This document shows, in pieces, positions 26,182-34,914 of a DNA stretch of 64,000 bases. Positions within the stretch are counted from its first letter, which is position 1, and each line of letters opens with the position of its first letter. The stretch lies in NCBI RefSeq assembly GCF_004135365.1, contig NZ_CP035492.1, positions 2,712,001 through 2,776,000 on the forward strand, given 5' to 3'. Source of the stretch: Paenibacillus protaetiae (GTDB lineage Bacteria; Bacillota; Bacilli; Paenibacillales; Paenibacillaceae). The position numbers and the translations under genes are program-made. Under the pieces are notes generated by a model. It was given only the letters and a program-made list of their open reading frames with translations, did not search any database and had not been told where the DNA came from.

Positions 26182-26937
26182 ATGAAACTGGTTTCTTGGA
26201 ATGTGAACGGCCTAAGGGCATGCGTGACCAAAGGCTTTTATGATTATTTTCAGCAGATAGACGCCGATATTTTCTGCTTGCAGGAGACGAAGCTGCAAGC
26301 CGGCCAAATCGAGCTCGCAATCGGCCCCGAATACAAGCAGTATTGGAATTATGCCGTCAAAAAAGGCTACTCCGGCACCGCCGTATTTACGCGTATCGAG
26401 CCGCTTTCGGTCCGGTACGGGCTGGAGGAGGACTTCGAGGAGGAAGGGCGCACGCTGACGCTGGAGTTCGATGCCTTTTACCTCGTTAACGTCTATACGC
26501 CCAACGCGAAACGCGATCTGGCCCGCCTGCCGTACCGGCTGGAGTGGGAAGACCGCTTCCGCGATTATTTGCTGCAGCTGGATGCGCACAAGCCGGTTAT
26601 CGTATGCGGCGACCTGAACGTCGCCCATGAAGAAATTGATTTGAAAAACGCCAAGTCCAACCGCGGCAATTCCGGCTTTACGGATGAGGAACGCGAAAAA
26701 ATGACGCGCCTGCTCCAGTCCGGCTTTATCGACTCCTTCCGCCATCTGTACCCCGACCGGACGGATGCCTTCACCTGGTGGTCGTTTATGCCGAAGGTCC
26801 GGGAGCGGAACATCGGCTGGCGGATTGATTACTTCCTTATATCCGAACGGCTGGCGCCTGCTCTGGACGATGCCATGATTGATTCCGAAGTAACCGGCAG
26901 CGACCATTGTCCGGTATTGCTGACGCTGCACTTATAA
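26182..26937 (+). CDS. exoA: Exodeoxyribonuclease III / AP endonuclease
   Basis: 251 residues of the EEP nuclease family, acting in base excision repair on abasic sites and 3' blocks. The hallmarks are all present: SWNVNGLRA, FCLQETKLQ (catalytic Glu), GDLNVAHEEIDL, FTWWSF and the C-terminal GSDHCPVLL with catalytic His. AAGGAG lies 13 bases before the ATG, rather far. It is followed by a 17-bp hairpin terminator. Confidence 0.96.
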   Translation: MKLVSWNVNGLRACVTKGFYDYFQQIDADIFCLQETKLQAGQIELAIGPEYKQYWNYAVKKGYSGTAVFTRIEPLSVRYGLEEDFEEEGRTLTLEFDAFYLVNVYTPNAKRDLARLPYRLEWEDRFRDYLLQLDAHKPVIVCGDLNVAHEEIDLKNAKSNRGNSGFTDEEREKMTRLLQSGFIDSFRHLYPDRTDAFTWWSFMPKVRERNIGWRIDYFLISERLAPALDDAMIDSEVTGSDHCPVLLTLHL

Positions 26938-27126
26938 ATCAGCCCCGCCGGCCCGGACGGTGTCAGCTCGAACGGCACCTGCATTATTACATTTAATTGT
27001 CTCAGATTTTGTTTTTACGGGAAAATCAAATGCATAGGTGCAGTTTGTGCAGCATGGTCTGCCATAGGTAAACATGGCTTGCCTCGGGCAAATCGCCTGC
27101 CTTAGCCTCCTGTGCAGAACGTTAAA

Positions 27127-27171
27127 GGGACTTTCTATAAAGTCATTAAACATAACTTTATAGAAAGTCCC
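27127..27171. terminator. Terminator between convergent exoA and the AI-2E family gene
   Basis: A perfect 17-bp stem (GGGACTTTCTATAAAGT and its complement), an 11-base loop, then TTTTATT on the plus strand. It lies in the 26938-27225 gap, which holds nothing else I can identify. Confidence 0.85.
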
Positions 27172-27225
27172 TTTTATTAGGACAAGCTGGCGGAATGCAA
27201 ATCGGGCAAGCGCTGCTGCGCTTTT

Positions 27226-28251
27226 TTATTGCTGAGAAGCATCGGGCGATTCGCTGAACTGCTCTACCTTCAGCACGTCCAGCATAAACATAAAGATCGG
27301 AATACCGATCAAGAGACCCCATATTCCCATGTAATGCTCGGAAATGATCAGAATAAGGAACGTAAAAAACATCGGCAAATTCGTTTTGGACGAATACAGC
27401 CTTGGATTCAAGAAATACGTTTCCAGCGCATGAATGGCGAGCACGAGCACAATGACCCAAATAACGGTTGTAAAATCGCCGATCTCATAGCCAATAATGC
27501 CGATGGGCACAAAAGATACGACCACTCCGGCTACCGGAATAAGGCTGAGCAGGAATACCATAATCGACAGCGCAAACAAATACGGGAACCCGAGAATCCA
27601 TAAGCCGGCGATTGTAAGCACCGTATTAAAAAACGCGATAAGCAGCTGCACTTCGATCACTTTGCCGAAGGAAGATACAAATTTGCCGCCGAAGTAGCGG
27701 AATTCCCTGTACAGCCAGCCAATCGAGCTGTCGTTAAATTTTTCCGCAAACTGCACGACTTTACGCCGTTCCAGCAAAAAGAAAAAGCTGAGCAGTATAA
27801 CCATCAAAATAATTTCAAGCCAGCTTCCGACCGTCTTGGCGTACGTAATGGCGCTATCCAAATACGTTTTGTAATCCACCTTGTCAAGCGCGTCGGCCAC
27901 CGTCTGCGCCACTTTGTCATTTTGCGAGGAGCTTAGAAACCTCGTCACGTTGTTAACGATGTCCACAACCTGATTAATCAGCTTGGGCACATAGTTGGCC
28001 AGACCGTATACAAGGCCGAATATAAGCAGCACATATAATATAATGCTGACGATGACGGGCGAAATCGGGATCACTTTCCGGATGCTCTTCGTCAATATTC
28101 CTTGCAGCCGGTTCATCACAAACGTGACGACAAACAGCAGCAGCAGCAAATTAAGCAATTGGCGCATGCTGTATAACAACAGGACAACGAGCAGCACAAA
28201 AATAACTCTTCGGATTACAGGCTGGGCAAAAAAAGATCGGAGACTATCCAC
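27226..28251 (-). CDS. AI-2E family transporter
   Basis: A 341-residue polytopic membrane protein with about eight helices. It has the family pattern of two N-terminal helices (VIFVLLVVLLLYSM), an amphipathic middle region and a conserved tail (FMLDVLKVEQFSES). Family members include TqsA and various permeases or antiporters; export of autoinducer-2 is not implied for this copy. The start is GTG behind GAGGGAAG. It is a single gene. Confidence 0.85.
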   Translation of the reverse strand: MDSLRSFFAQPVIRRVIFVLLVVLLLYSMRQLLNLLLLLFVVTFVMNRLQGILTKSIRKVIPISPVIVSIILYVLLIFGLVYGLANYVPKLINQVVDIVNNVTRFLSSSQNDKVAQTVADALDKVDYKTYLDSAITYAKTVGSWLEIILMVILLSFFFLLERRKVVQFAEKFNDSSIGWLYREFRYFGGKFVSSFGKVIEVQLLIAFFNTVLTIAGLWILGFPYLFALSIMVFLLSLIPVAGVVVSFVPIGIIGYEIGDFTTVIWVIVLVLAIHALETYFLNPRLYSSKTNLPMFFTFLILIISEHYMGIWGLLIGIPIFMFMLDVLKVEQFSESPDASQQ

Positions 28252-28425
28252 GGACTTCCCTCATTTAATTAAAGTATCATCTATACATACGGACAAACGG
28301 CCGCGTTGTTTCAGAAAAAAAGTACGCGCTTCTTTATCATCGCCCAGTTCGTCCAAAGATACAAGCCTTAATCCAAGCATATGCCGCTTATTGCCGCAAT
28401 AAAACGTTTACATTCAAAAAAAGAG

Positions 28426-28507
28426 AGCCGCTGCTTCGTTGAATGCATTCCTTGGCCTGGCCCCATGCCTGGCTGCGGACTGCGCTTCAACTGCGCACCG
28501 GTTCTCT
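28426..28507 (-). terminator. Long-loop terminator after the zinc-finger gene
   Basis: On the minus strand AGAGAACCG and CGGCTCTCT pair across a structured loop of about 58 bases, followed by TTTTTT. It lies about 30 bases past the stop of the TFIIB-type zinc-finger gene. The rest of 28252-28425 is the promoter side of the AI-2E family gene, with no gene seen. Confidence 0.5.
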
Positions 28508-28538
28508 TCGTAAATCATGTTTCCATTTCCGGACAGGA

Positions 28539-28916
28539 TCAATCAAACAAATCGCCAAAAACGTCAAATACGGATTTTTTCTTTTTTCTCGGGTAGCCAT
28601 GTTTGCCATCATGTTTGCCGTCGTGCTTGCCATAAGGTTTGCCGTAACCGTGATAACCATCCGATGAATGGCCGTCGCTCCGGTGCGGATCATACCCGCG
28701 CCCGATGTCGTAACCGTAAGGCTGGCCCTGCCGCCCGTCATCCCGGCGCTGCCATTCATTGTATTGATCGCGTGCTTCGTGCACATCGCTCATCAGCTTG
28801 TCGAGTTCGCCGCGGTCCAGCCACACTCCTTTGCAGATCGGGCACACATCAATCAGAATGCCGTCCTTTTCTACCTCCCGCATCCGCGAGTTTTCACACA
28901 CGGGACACTGCATCAT
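28539..28916 (-). CDS. TFIIB-type zinc-finger protein with His/Gly-rich tail
   Basis: 125 residues from the ATG at 28916, which follows GGAGGGAT. The first 45 residues form a zf-TFIIB domain (MMQCPVCENSRM, then VCPICKGVWLDRGELDKL) with two CxxC pairs. The middle is Asp/Arg/Tyr/Gly-rich and carries a repeated GKHD unit (GKHDGKHDGKHG), then a basic KKKK and an acidic FDVFGDLFD end. The function of this family is unknown. The His-rich repeat could bind metal, which is inference only. Confidence 0.8.
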   Translation of the reverse strand: MMQCPVCENSRMREVEKDGILIDVCPICKGVWLDRGELDKLMSDVHEARDQYNEWQRRDDGRQGQPYGYDIGRGYDPHRSDGHSSDGYHGYGKPYGKHDGKHDGKHGYPRKKKKSVFDVFGDLFD

Positions 28917-29046
28917 GATCCCTCCTTCCCCGCCGTTTGGTCTTGATACGCAAGAAGGCTTTGCCACGTTTCAATCCAAAAGACTAATTTGATAAAATAA
29001 ATTGCGTATCATCAAAAAATGTCATAAACAGCCAAAGGAGCGAAAT

Positions 29047-29499
29047 ATGATCATCCGAAAATTAAGGCCGGAGGAACGTCCGCCGATGGACTTGCTGCTG
29101 TCGGCTGACCCTTCCTTGGAACTCGTAGAAGCTTATATCCAGCGGGGAGAATGTTTTACAGCCATCATCCAAGACCGGGCCGTCGGGGTTTACGTGCTTC
29201 TGCCGACGCGTCCTGCTACGGTTGAACTGGTTAATGTTGCGGTACAGGACAGGATGCAAGGCAAAGGCATCGGGAAACAGCTCGTGTCGCATGCCATCGA
29301 AACTGCCAGGCTGAGCGGTTATCATACGATAGAAGTAGGCACGGGCAATTCAAGCATCGGACAGCTGGCGCTTTACCAAAAATGCGGCTTTCGGATCGTA
29401 GGGGTAGATGCCGGATATTTTATAAGGCATTATCCGGAGGCGATCCACGAGAACGGCATCCCTTGCCTCGATATGATTCGTTTATCCCAAGATTTGTAG
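29047..29499 (+). CDS. GNAT-family N-acetyltransferase
   Basis: 150 residues. The acetyl-CoA-binding motif is VQDRMQGKGIGKQLVSHAI (R/Q-x-x-G-x-G/A pattern), followed by the conserved YQKCGFRIVGVDAGYF. The overall form resembles the YvbK-like small-molecule acetyltransferases of Bacillus. AAAGGAG precedes the ATG at 29047, and 15 upstream codons are rejected. The substrate is unknown. Confidence 0.85.
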   Translation: MIIRKLRPEERPPMDLLLSADPSLELVEAYIQRGECFTAIIQDRAVGVYVLLPTRPATVELVNVAVQDRMQGKGIGKQLVSHAIETARLSGYHTIEVGTGNSSIGQLALYQKCGFRIVGVDAGYFIRHYPEAIHENGIPCLDMIRLSQDL

Positions 29500-29563
29500 A
29501 ACCTGCCGTTTCGCGCAGCGGTCGGTTACAACAGTGCAAGTATACGGCACTAAAGGAGCGTCT

Positions 29564-29884
29564 ATGGCATTATTATTATTTGTATTAGCCGGCCTGGCTG
29601 AAATTGGCGGCGGTTATTTGATCTGGCTGTGGCTTCGCGAGTCGTATCCGGTTGGCTACGGCATTGCAGGCGCGGTCATCCTTATTTTGTACGGCATTAT
29701 CCCTACGCTGCAGTCCTTTCCCAGCTTCGGCCGGGTGTACGCCGCATATGGCGGTGTATTCATTGTCCTTGCCGTGTTATGGGGCTGGCTTGTCGACCGC
29801 AAGACGCCCGATCTGTACGACTGGATCGGCGCAGCGGTGTGCATCATCGGCGTTGCCATTATAATCGGCGCTCCGCGCCATTAA
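29564..29884 (+). CDS. YnfA-family (UPF0060) membrane protein
   Basis: 106 residues with four membrane helices, belonging to the small-multidrug-resistance-like UPF0060 family. The family blocks are LAGLAEIGGGYLIWLWLR, YGIIPTLQSFPSFGRVYAAYGG and KTPDLYDWIGAAVCIIG. AAAGGAG precedes the ATG. It lies 64 bases after the acetyltransferase and is probably in one transcript with it, ended by the hairpin at 29909. Confidence 0.9.
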   Translation: MALLLFVLAGLAEIGGGYLIWLWLRESYPVGYGIAGAVILILYGIIPTLQSFPSFGRVYAAYGGVFIVLAVLWGWLVDRKTPDLYDWIGAAVCIIGVAIIIGAPRH

Positions 29885-29908
29885 ACAAAAGCAGCCCTCT
29901 TCCGGAAT

Positions 29909-29942
29909 GTGCCCGATTGTTTCAACAATCGGGCACGTTTTC
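29909..29942 (+). terminator. Rho-independent terminator of the YnfA-family gene
   Basis: GTGCCCGATTGTT and AACAATCGGGCAC form a perfect stem, followed by GTTTTC. Confidence 0.75.
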
Positions 29943-29988
29943 ATGGATAGAGGACAGCCTTCAAACGGTTATCTCACGAACGGCTGGA

Positions 29989-32124
29989 TTAAGCAGCGTC
30001 CGAAGCCGCATTCGGAGCGGCGGCTTCAGACTTTCCGCTATTTTGCAAATTCGCAATCAACTGATCGGTTGGCTGCAAAATAAGCGTATACATAATGGCT
30101 GCTTCTTCTTCGTTGCTGAGTGCTGCTTTGGAATGGAAATCAACTGAGCCGTCGGCAGCCGGCTGAATTTCCGGCCCGTAAATGCCAAGCGCTACCATCA
30201 TCTGTACAGCGGAAACCGCCCAGGCGTCCGTTGTACCGGATAATTTAACGTCATTGAAGATAATGGACGGGTATTGAAGAGCAAATACGCGCTGCAGCAT
30301 AACGGCCGCTTCCTGTCTTGTAATGACTTGTTCCGGATGGAACTTGCCTTGGCCGTCGCCTTTTACCATTCCTATTGCAAAAGCAAGCTGGATATATGGA
30401 GCGGACGGAAGCCCTTTAATATCGGTAAAGGAATATTGCGGCTGCTCGGCGGCGGTTACGCCCGATGTCGCCAGCACATGCTGCACGAAATCGCCGCGTG
30501 TCACGCCCGCTTCCGGATGGAACAGCTGCGTACCATCGTTTGGATAATGGCCCAACGATTGCAGCATGTAAATATAAGGAGCATACGGATGGTCTTCCCC
30601 GACATCAGCAAAACCGGCCGGGTCATCGCCTTTTTTCTCATAACCAAGCGGATTCAAGTAAGGCTCCTTCATGTAATTCGCCTTCCCGTCCTTATCCAGC
30701 TGGAACGCCGTAAACTGCTTCGTTAAATCATCAATAAACAAGTTGTCGTCCACCTGATGCAGCGTGCGCGGCCCCAGATAAGAGTCGCTTATCGTCAGTT
30801 CGCCTTGCCCCTCATTAACCGCAGATACGAGTACCTTTGCGCGGATGTCAGCGTAATAGCCGGCAAAACGGTCCAATTCATCAGCGCTTTGCGGCTTATA
30901 AGCCGGAAAGTCGGCTTGGGCTGCATACTGCGGGTAAAATGCCGAAATAAACTGCGGATAAAACAAATTGCGCAATGCGCCCTGCTTGTTATACGTCAGG
31001 AAGACGCCGACATGCTGTTCCGGAATCAGGAATAAATAAGAGCTGAAGTCTGTCATATCGCCGGCCTTTGTAATAATTTTGGAGCTTGCTCCCGCGCCTG
31101 GAATTTGGAACGGCGCTTCAAAGCCGTAAGTCGTATTCGGCAGGAGCGGATGGATCGAAGACCGGTATTGCTCCATCGATTGGACCGTTTGGTCCGCGAG
31201 AATGCGGCTTGAACCGGATGCGCCCCCGTTCAGGAATGCGATCATAAACTTGCCGATATCTTCGGCTGTCGACAGCATGCCGCCTTGTGGCAATACCGTC
31301 GGATTAAAGTCATAAACCGGAAGCGCCTGGCCGGCCGCCGTATATCCTGTAGCCAGGTTGTCCTTAATATGGCCATCCAGTAGGAAGCTGCTGTTAGCCA
31401 TTCCAAGCGGCTGGAACACATGCTTTGTCATATACGTTTCAAACGGCTCGCCGCTCACCTTTTGCACGATCAGGCCAAGCAGCAAATATGCAAAGTTGTC
31501 ATACATATACGAAGTGCCGGGTTCCCGTACGACCGGCGGCATATGGCTTTGTGCATAAGCGTCCATCTCCAGCCGCTTGCCCACATAATTCGGGCCCATA
31601 TCATCCGCTTGAATGTCACGCACCTCGAAACCCGACGTATGCGTCAGCAAATCTTCGATTGTAACCGGCTGATCAAAAGGGTTGTCCTGCTTATAGCCGG
31701 GCAAATACGTTAAATAGTTATCGTCCAGCTTGATCTTCCCCTGCTCAACGAGCTGCATCACGGCTACAGCCGTAAACGTCTTCGACACAGAGGCTACCCG
31801 GAACTCGGTGGAAGCCGGATCAACCGGCTTGCCGCTTGTCTGGTCGGCGACGCCGTATCCTTTCTCGGCCAGCACCTGCCCGTCTTTGACAATAACTACG
31901 GATGCGCCGACATACAGCGGCTTCACTTCATCTTGGGTGAAAAATTGATCCAGAAATGCGGCTGCGCTGCTTGCGTTTAATTCCACCGGTTTGCCGGCGC
32001 CCGTCGTTTCCGGCGAGGCGGCAAAAGCCGATGTGGACAAGGCGGCGGCAGCGACAAGCGATGCGGTAAACGCCTTGGTCCAGGTGGACAGCTTAGGTAA
32101 ATGCGATAACAAATTCAATTCCAT
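29989..32124 (-). CDS. Exported beta-lactamase-fold serine hydrolase with SLH repeats
   Basis: 711 residues. A signal peptide comes first (hydrophobic core around residues 18-35, cleavage near AFAAS). The penicillin-binding-protein-like catalytic domain has SVSK as the Ser-x-x-Lys motif and YDN as the Tyr-x-Asn element. A linker domain follows, then three S-layer homology repeats from about 530 to 690 (GVTRGDFVQHVL, FTDIKGLPSAPYI, ITRQEAAVMLQRV). It should be anchored to the cell wall by pyruvylated polymer. Esterase or peptidase activity is more likely than true beta-lactamase. TTG at codon 3 is an alternative start with better spacing to GGGAGGG. Confidence 0.88.
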   Translation of the reverse strand: MELNLLSHLPKLSTWTKAFTASLVAAAALSTSAFAASPETTGAGKPVELNASSAAAFLDQFFTQDEVKPLYVGASVVIVKDGQVLAEKGYGVADQTSGKPVDPASTEFRVASVSKTFTAVAVMQLVEQGKIKLDDNYLTYLPGYKQDNPFDQPVTIEDLLTHTSGFEVRDIQADDMGPNYVGKRLEMDAYAQSHMPPVVREPGTSYMYDNFAYLLLGLIVQKVSGEPFETYMTKHVFQPLGMANSSFLLDGHIKDNLATGYTAAGQALPVYDFNPTVLPQGGMLSTAEDIGKFMIAFLNGGASGSSRILADQTVQSMEQYRSSIHPLLPNTTYGFEAPFQIPGAGASSKIITKAGDMTDFSSYLFLIPEQHVGVFLTYNKQGALRNLFYPQFISAFYPQYAAQADFPAYKPQSADELDRFAGYYADIRAKVLVSAVNEGQGELTISDSYLGPRTLHQVDDNLFIDDLTKQFTAFQLDKDGKANYMKEPYLNPLGYEKKGDDPAGFADVGEDHPYAPYIYMLQSLGHYPNDGTQLFHPEAGVTRGDFVQHVLATSGVTAAEQPQYSFTDIKGLPSAPYIQLAFAIGMVKGDGQGKFHPEQVITRQEAAVMLQRVFALQYPSIIFNDVKLSGTTDAWAVSAVQMMVALGIYGPEIQPAADGSVDFHSKAALSNEEEAAIMYTLILQPTDQLIANLQNSGKSEAAAPNAASDAA

Positions 32125-32284
32125 TTCCCTCCCTATTTGATGAATCTATATAACTACTCTAAATTATGGAAAAAGTTTCATAAACTCGTTTTCTTGCTTT
32201 CAAAAAATGAGAGCGGATTCATCGGTTTTTTGTTATAGTGGGAGATGTCGACCCTAATTGCGATATAACTTATGAAAAGAAGTG

Positions 32285-33688
32285 ATGATGCAGGTGCAAG
32301 GCATACAAGCATTGGTCCGCAACAAAAGCACTTCCGTCCTGAAGCAGTATTTTAACGGAAAAACGATGGACTACAGGCAAATATTTGCGATTATTATTCC
32401 GGTTTTTGTTGATTCCGCTTTCATTGTGATCATGTCTTTGCTGAATACGGCGATGATCAGTTCTTCCGGCGTAGCGGCGGTCAGCGCCGTCAGTATGGTC
32501 GACTCGATCAATATGTTTATCGTCAATGTGTTTATTGCCGTCGCAACCGGCGGAACCGTCATTGTCGCCCAATATAAAGGAAGCGGCAACATGGAGATGG
32601 TGTCCAAGGCGGCTTCCCAGGCCATATCGGCCGTCACTGCCGTATCAATCGTAATTAGTGCAATCGTAATCGGGTTTCACGGCTCCACCCTGCAGCTGCT
32701 GTTCGGCAATGCAGAAGCCGATGTGCTGCACAATGCGATGATTTTTTTGATCGGCAGCTGCATATCGTACCCTTTTTTCGCCATTTACCAGGCGGTAACC
32801 GGCGTGCTGCGCGGCGTGGCTGAAACGAAGGCGTGCCTGGTGCTTTCGCTTATTTTAAACGTGTCTTATTTTCTATTGAATATTATATTGATCAAGCTGT
32901 TTGATATGGGCGTGCTGGGCTTGTCCGTTTCGCTTATTGCAGCACGCATATTGGGGATGGCCGTTGCCGTCGTTTATTTGCTGAAATATAACCATTCCAT
33001 CCGGATACAACTTAAAGATATGCTTCAGCTGCAAGTTTCGTTATTGAAAAAAATTATGTTTATCGGCCTTCCGTTTGCAGCCGAGCAAATGTTTTTTAAC
33101 GGGGGCAAGCTGCTGACGCAAACGTTTATCGTCCAGCTTGGAACGCTCGCCATTACGGTCAATGCGATCAGCGGCTCGCTGTCGATGCTGTTTCAAATCG
33201 GCGGCAATGCGATCAGCGTTGCGATCGTCACCGTCGTCGGACAATGTATCGGGCGAAAAGATATCGAGGACGCGCGCAAATTTACGAAGTCGCTTCTATG
33301 GCTGTCTACCTGGTTTTTTGTCGCAATCACCGTTGTGCTTCTGCTGCTGTTCCCGCTGCTAGTCCGTATGTACGCGCCGCCGGATCAGATCGTCCACTCC
33401 ATTTTTTCGCTTATCGTAATGATATCTATTGCGCAGCCGTTCCTATGGTCATTAAGCTTTATCATGCCTTCCGCTTTGCGTGCGGCCGGTGATTCCAAGT
33501 TCACCTCCATTACTTCGCTGCTAACGATGTGGCTGTTCCGCATTATATTGGGTTATGTGCTGGGCATTACGCTAGGTTACGGCATTTGGGGCGTATGGCT
33601 GGCGATGGTGCTGGAATGGGGCGTGCGCGGCGCAGTGTTTGCTTGGCGGTTCAAAGGCGACAAATGGTATCGCCACAAGCTGATCTAA
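32285..33688 (+). CDS. MATE-family efflux transporter
   Basis: About 468 residues with twelve predicted helices in two similar halves, the MATE fold. Typical segments are IPVFVDSAFIVIMSLLNTA, TGVLRGVAETKACLVLS and MPSALRAAGDSKFTSIT. Members export cationic drugs or metabolites in exchange for Na or H. Three starts lie together (GTG 32282, ATG 32285, ATG 32288) after AAAAGAAG, and I took the middle one. It is divergent from the serine hydrolase and ended by a strong terminator. Confidence 0.9.
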   Translation: MMQVQGIQALVRNKSTSVLKQYFNGKTMDYRQIFAIIIPVFVDSAFIVIMSLLNTAMISSSGVAAVSAVSMVDSINMFIVNVFIAVATGGTVIVAQYKGSGNMEMVSKAASQAISAVTAVSIVISAIVIGFHGSTLQLLFGNAEADVLHNAMIFLIGSCISYPFFAIYQAVTGVLRGVAETKACLVLSLILNVSYFLLNIILIKLFDMGVLGLSVSLIAARILGMAVAVVYLLKYNHSIRIQLKDMLQLQVSLLKKIMFIGLPFAAEQMFFNGGKLLTQTFIVQLGTLAITVNAISGSLSMLFQIGGNAISVAIVTVVGQCIGRKDIEDARKFTKSLLWLSTWFFVAITVVLLLLFPLLVRMYAPPDQIVHSIFSLIVMISIAQPFLWSLSFIMPSALRAAGDSKFTSITSLLTMWLFRIILGYVLGITLGYGIWGVWLAMVLEWGVRGAVFAWRFKGDKWYRHKLI

Positions 33689-33693
33689 AGGAA

Positions 33694-33732
33694 GCCGCCC
33701 CCGGCTCGAACGAAGCCGGGGCGGCTTTTTTG
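33694..33732 (+). terminator. Rho-independent terminator of the MATE gene
   Basis: A GC-rich stem (GCCGCCCCGGCT-type against AGCCGGGGCGGC) ends in TTTTTT directly after the MATE stop. Confidence 0.9.
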
Positions 33733-33812
33733 GCGTAGGGAGGCAGACGGATGAGCTTGCCTCCCTCCTTTATGGCGCCAAGGATGCTTGGCGGAATATA
33801 ATCTCATTTCCC

Positions 33813-34001
33813 ATGTTCCGTTTCCTTAAATTATCATTGCTGCCGATCGCAGCCCTGCTGTTATTGACCATCACCGCCGCTTGCGGCAACAGCATTCGGT
33901 TCATGTTTTACGTACAGAAACATCTGTCTCGTTCAGCAGCCGTTTACGCACAAAACCCTCCGCCTGTCATCAGGCGGAGGGTTTTGTGCGTACATATATG
34001 A
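33813..34001 (+). pseudogene. Lipoprotein signal-peptide remnant
   Basis: The frame opens MFRFLKLSLLPIAALLLLT and continues ITAACGNS, a textbook lipoprotein signal with the lipobox cysteine. After some 30 residues it runs into a 21-bp terminator hairpin and ends. No binding domain follows and no ribosome binding site is obvious. It looks like the 5' stub of a lost lipoprotein gene, perhaps an old binding protein of the neighbouring importer. Confidence 0.35.
33946..33991. terminator. Bidirectional terminator, perfect 21-bp stem
   Basis: ACGCACAAAACCCTCCGCCT and its exact complement flank a four-base loop. The inner GC stem is followed by TTTT on both strands. It lies 25 bases beyond the end of the sugar importer operon. 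Confidence 0.9.
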
Positions 34002-34016
34002 CACCTTGCAGGGAGC

Positions 34017-34901
34017 TTAACCTTTAACCGAACCGGCAGCGATCCCTTCGACGATACGGTCGCTCAGGAACAGGAACGCAATCAGGATCGGCAGGATGCT
34101 GATCATAAGCGTAGCACCGATCGCGCCCCAGTCCGTTGTATACTGGCCGATAAAGTTTTGCACGCCGACTGTCAGCGTTTTGAATTTATCGGAGCTGATA
34201 AATGTGTTGACGAAAATAAATTCGTTCCAGTTATAAATCATGTTAATAATACCCGTCGTAGCCAGAACGGAGCTTGTCATCGGCAATACGATCCGGAAAA
34301 ACATTTGGTTGACCGAGCAGCCGTCCAGTACCGCCGCTTCTTCCACTTCCTTCGGAAGGGCGTAATAGAAGCCGAGCAAAATCATGATCGTAATCGGCAT
34401 ATTAAACGCCACGTACGACAGGATCAGCGACAACGGATGATCGATCAGATGAATTTTATTAAACATGCTGAACAGCGGAATCAGCGTCGAATGAACCGGA
34501 ATCATCATCGCTACCATGAACAGGCCAAGCACCAGATTGCTGCCTTTCCATTTCATGCGGGTGATGGCATACGTCACCAAGCTGCCAAGCACAACCGTCA
34601 GCACCGTTGCCACGATCGTGATCCAGACACTGTTCAAGAAATAAACATCAATATTGCCGGCGCTCCATACTTTCTTATAGTTCTCCCAGTGCGGGTGAGT
34701 TGGAAGCGACAGCGGCGGAAGGTTAAACACTTCCTGATTGTTTTTCAGCGAGAAAAACAGCAGCCATACAAGCGGGAATAGTTGAAACACCGCAACGGCG
34801 ATCAAGATGATATACAGTACGACATAGCCGATTTTGCCGGCCGCTCCTGATCTGGTTTTAACAGATCCGCCCTTAAGCTGTCCTGCAGTTCCGGACATCA
34901 T
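34017..34901 (-). CDS. Carbohydrate ABC transporter permease (MalG-type)
   Basis: 294 residues with six membrane helices. The cytoplasmic EAA loop (EVEEAAVLDGCSVNQMFFRI) contacts the ATPase. It belongs to the MalG/CUT1 class. AAGGAGGG precedes ATGATG. It is the third gene in the order binding protein, permease, permease. No ATPase gene is present, so a shared MsmX/UgpC-type ATPase elsewhere must energise it. Confidence 0.93.
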   Translation of the reverse strand: MMSGTAGQLKGGSVKTRSGAAGKIGYVVLYIILIAVAVFQLFPLVWLLFFSLKNNQEVFNLPPLSLPTHPHWENYKKVWSAGNIDVYFLNSVWITIVATVLTVVLGSLVTYAITRMKWKGSNLVLGLFMVAMMIPVHSTLIPLFSMFNKIHLIDHPLSLILSYVAFNMPITIMILLGFYYALPKEVEEAAVLDGCSVNQMFFRIVLPMTSSVLATTGIINMIYNWNEFIFVNTFISSDKFKTLTVGVQNFIGQYTTDWGAIGATLMISILPILIAFLFLSDRIVEGIAAGSVKG

Positions 34902-34914
34902 GAAGCGTCCCTCC

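Noticed and set aside
33946-33991. Attachment site or integration scar
   Set aside because: The perfect 21-bp inverted repeat with a four-base loop and T-runs is fully explained as a bidirectional terminator.
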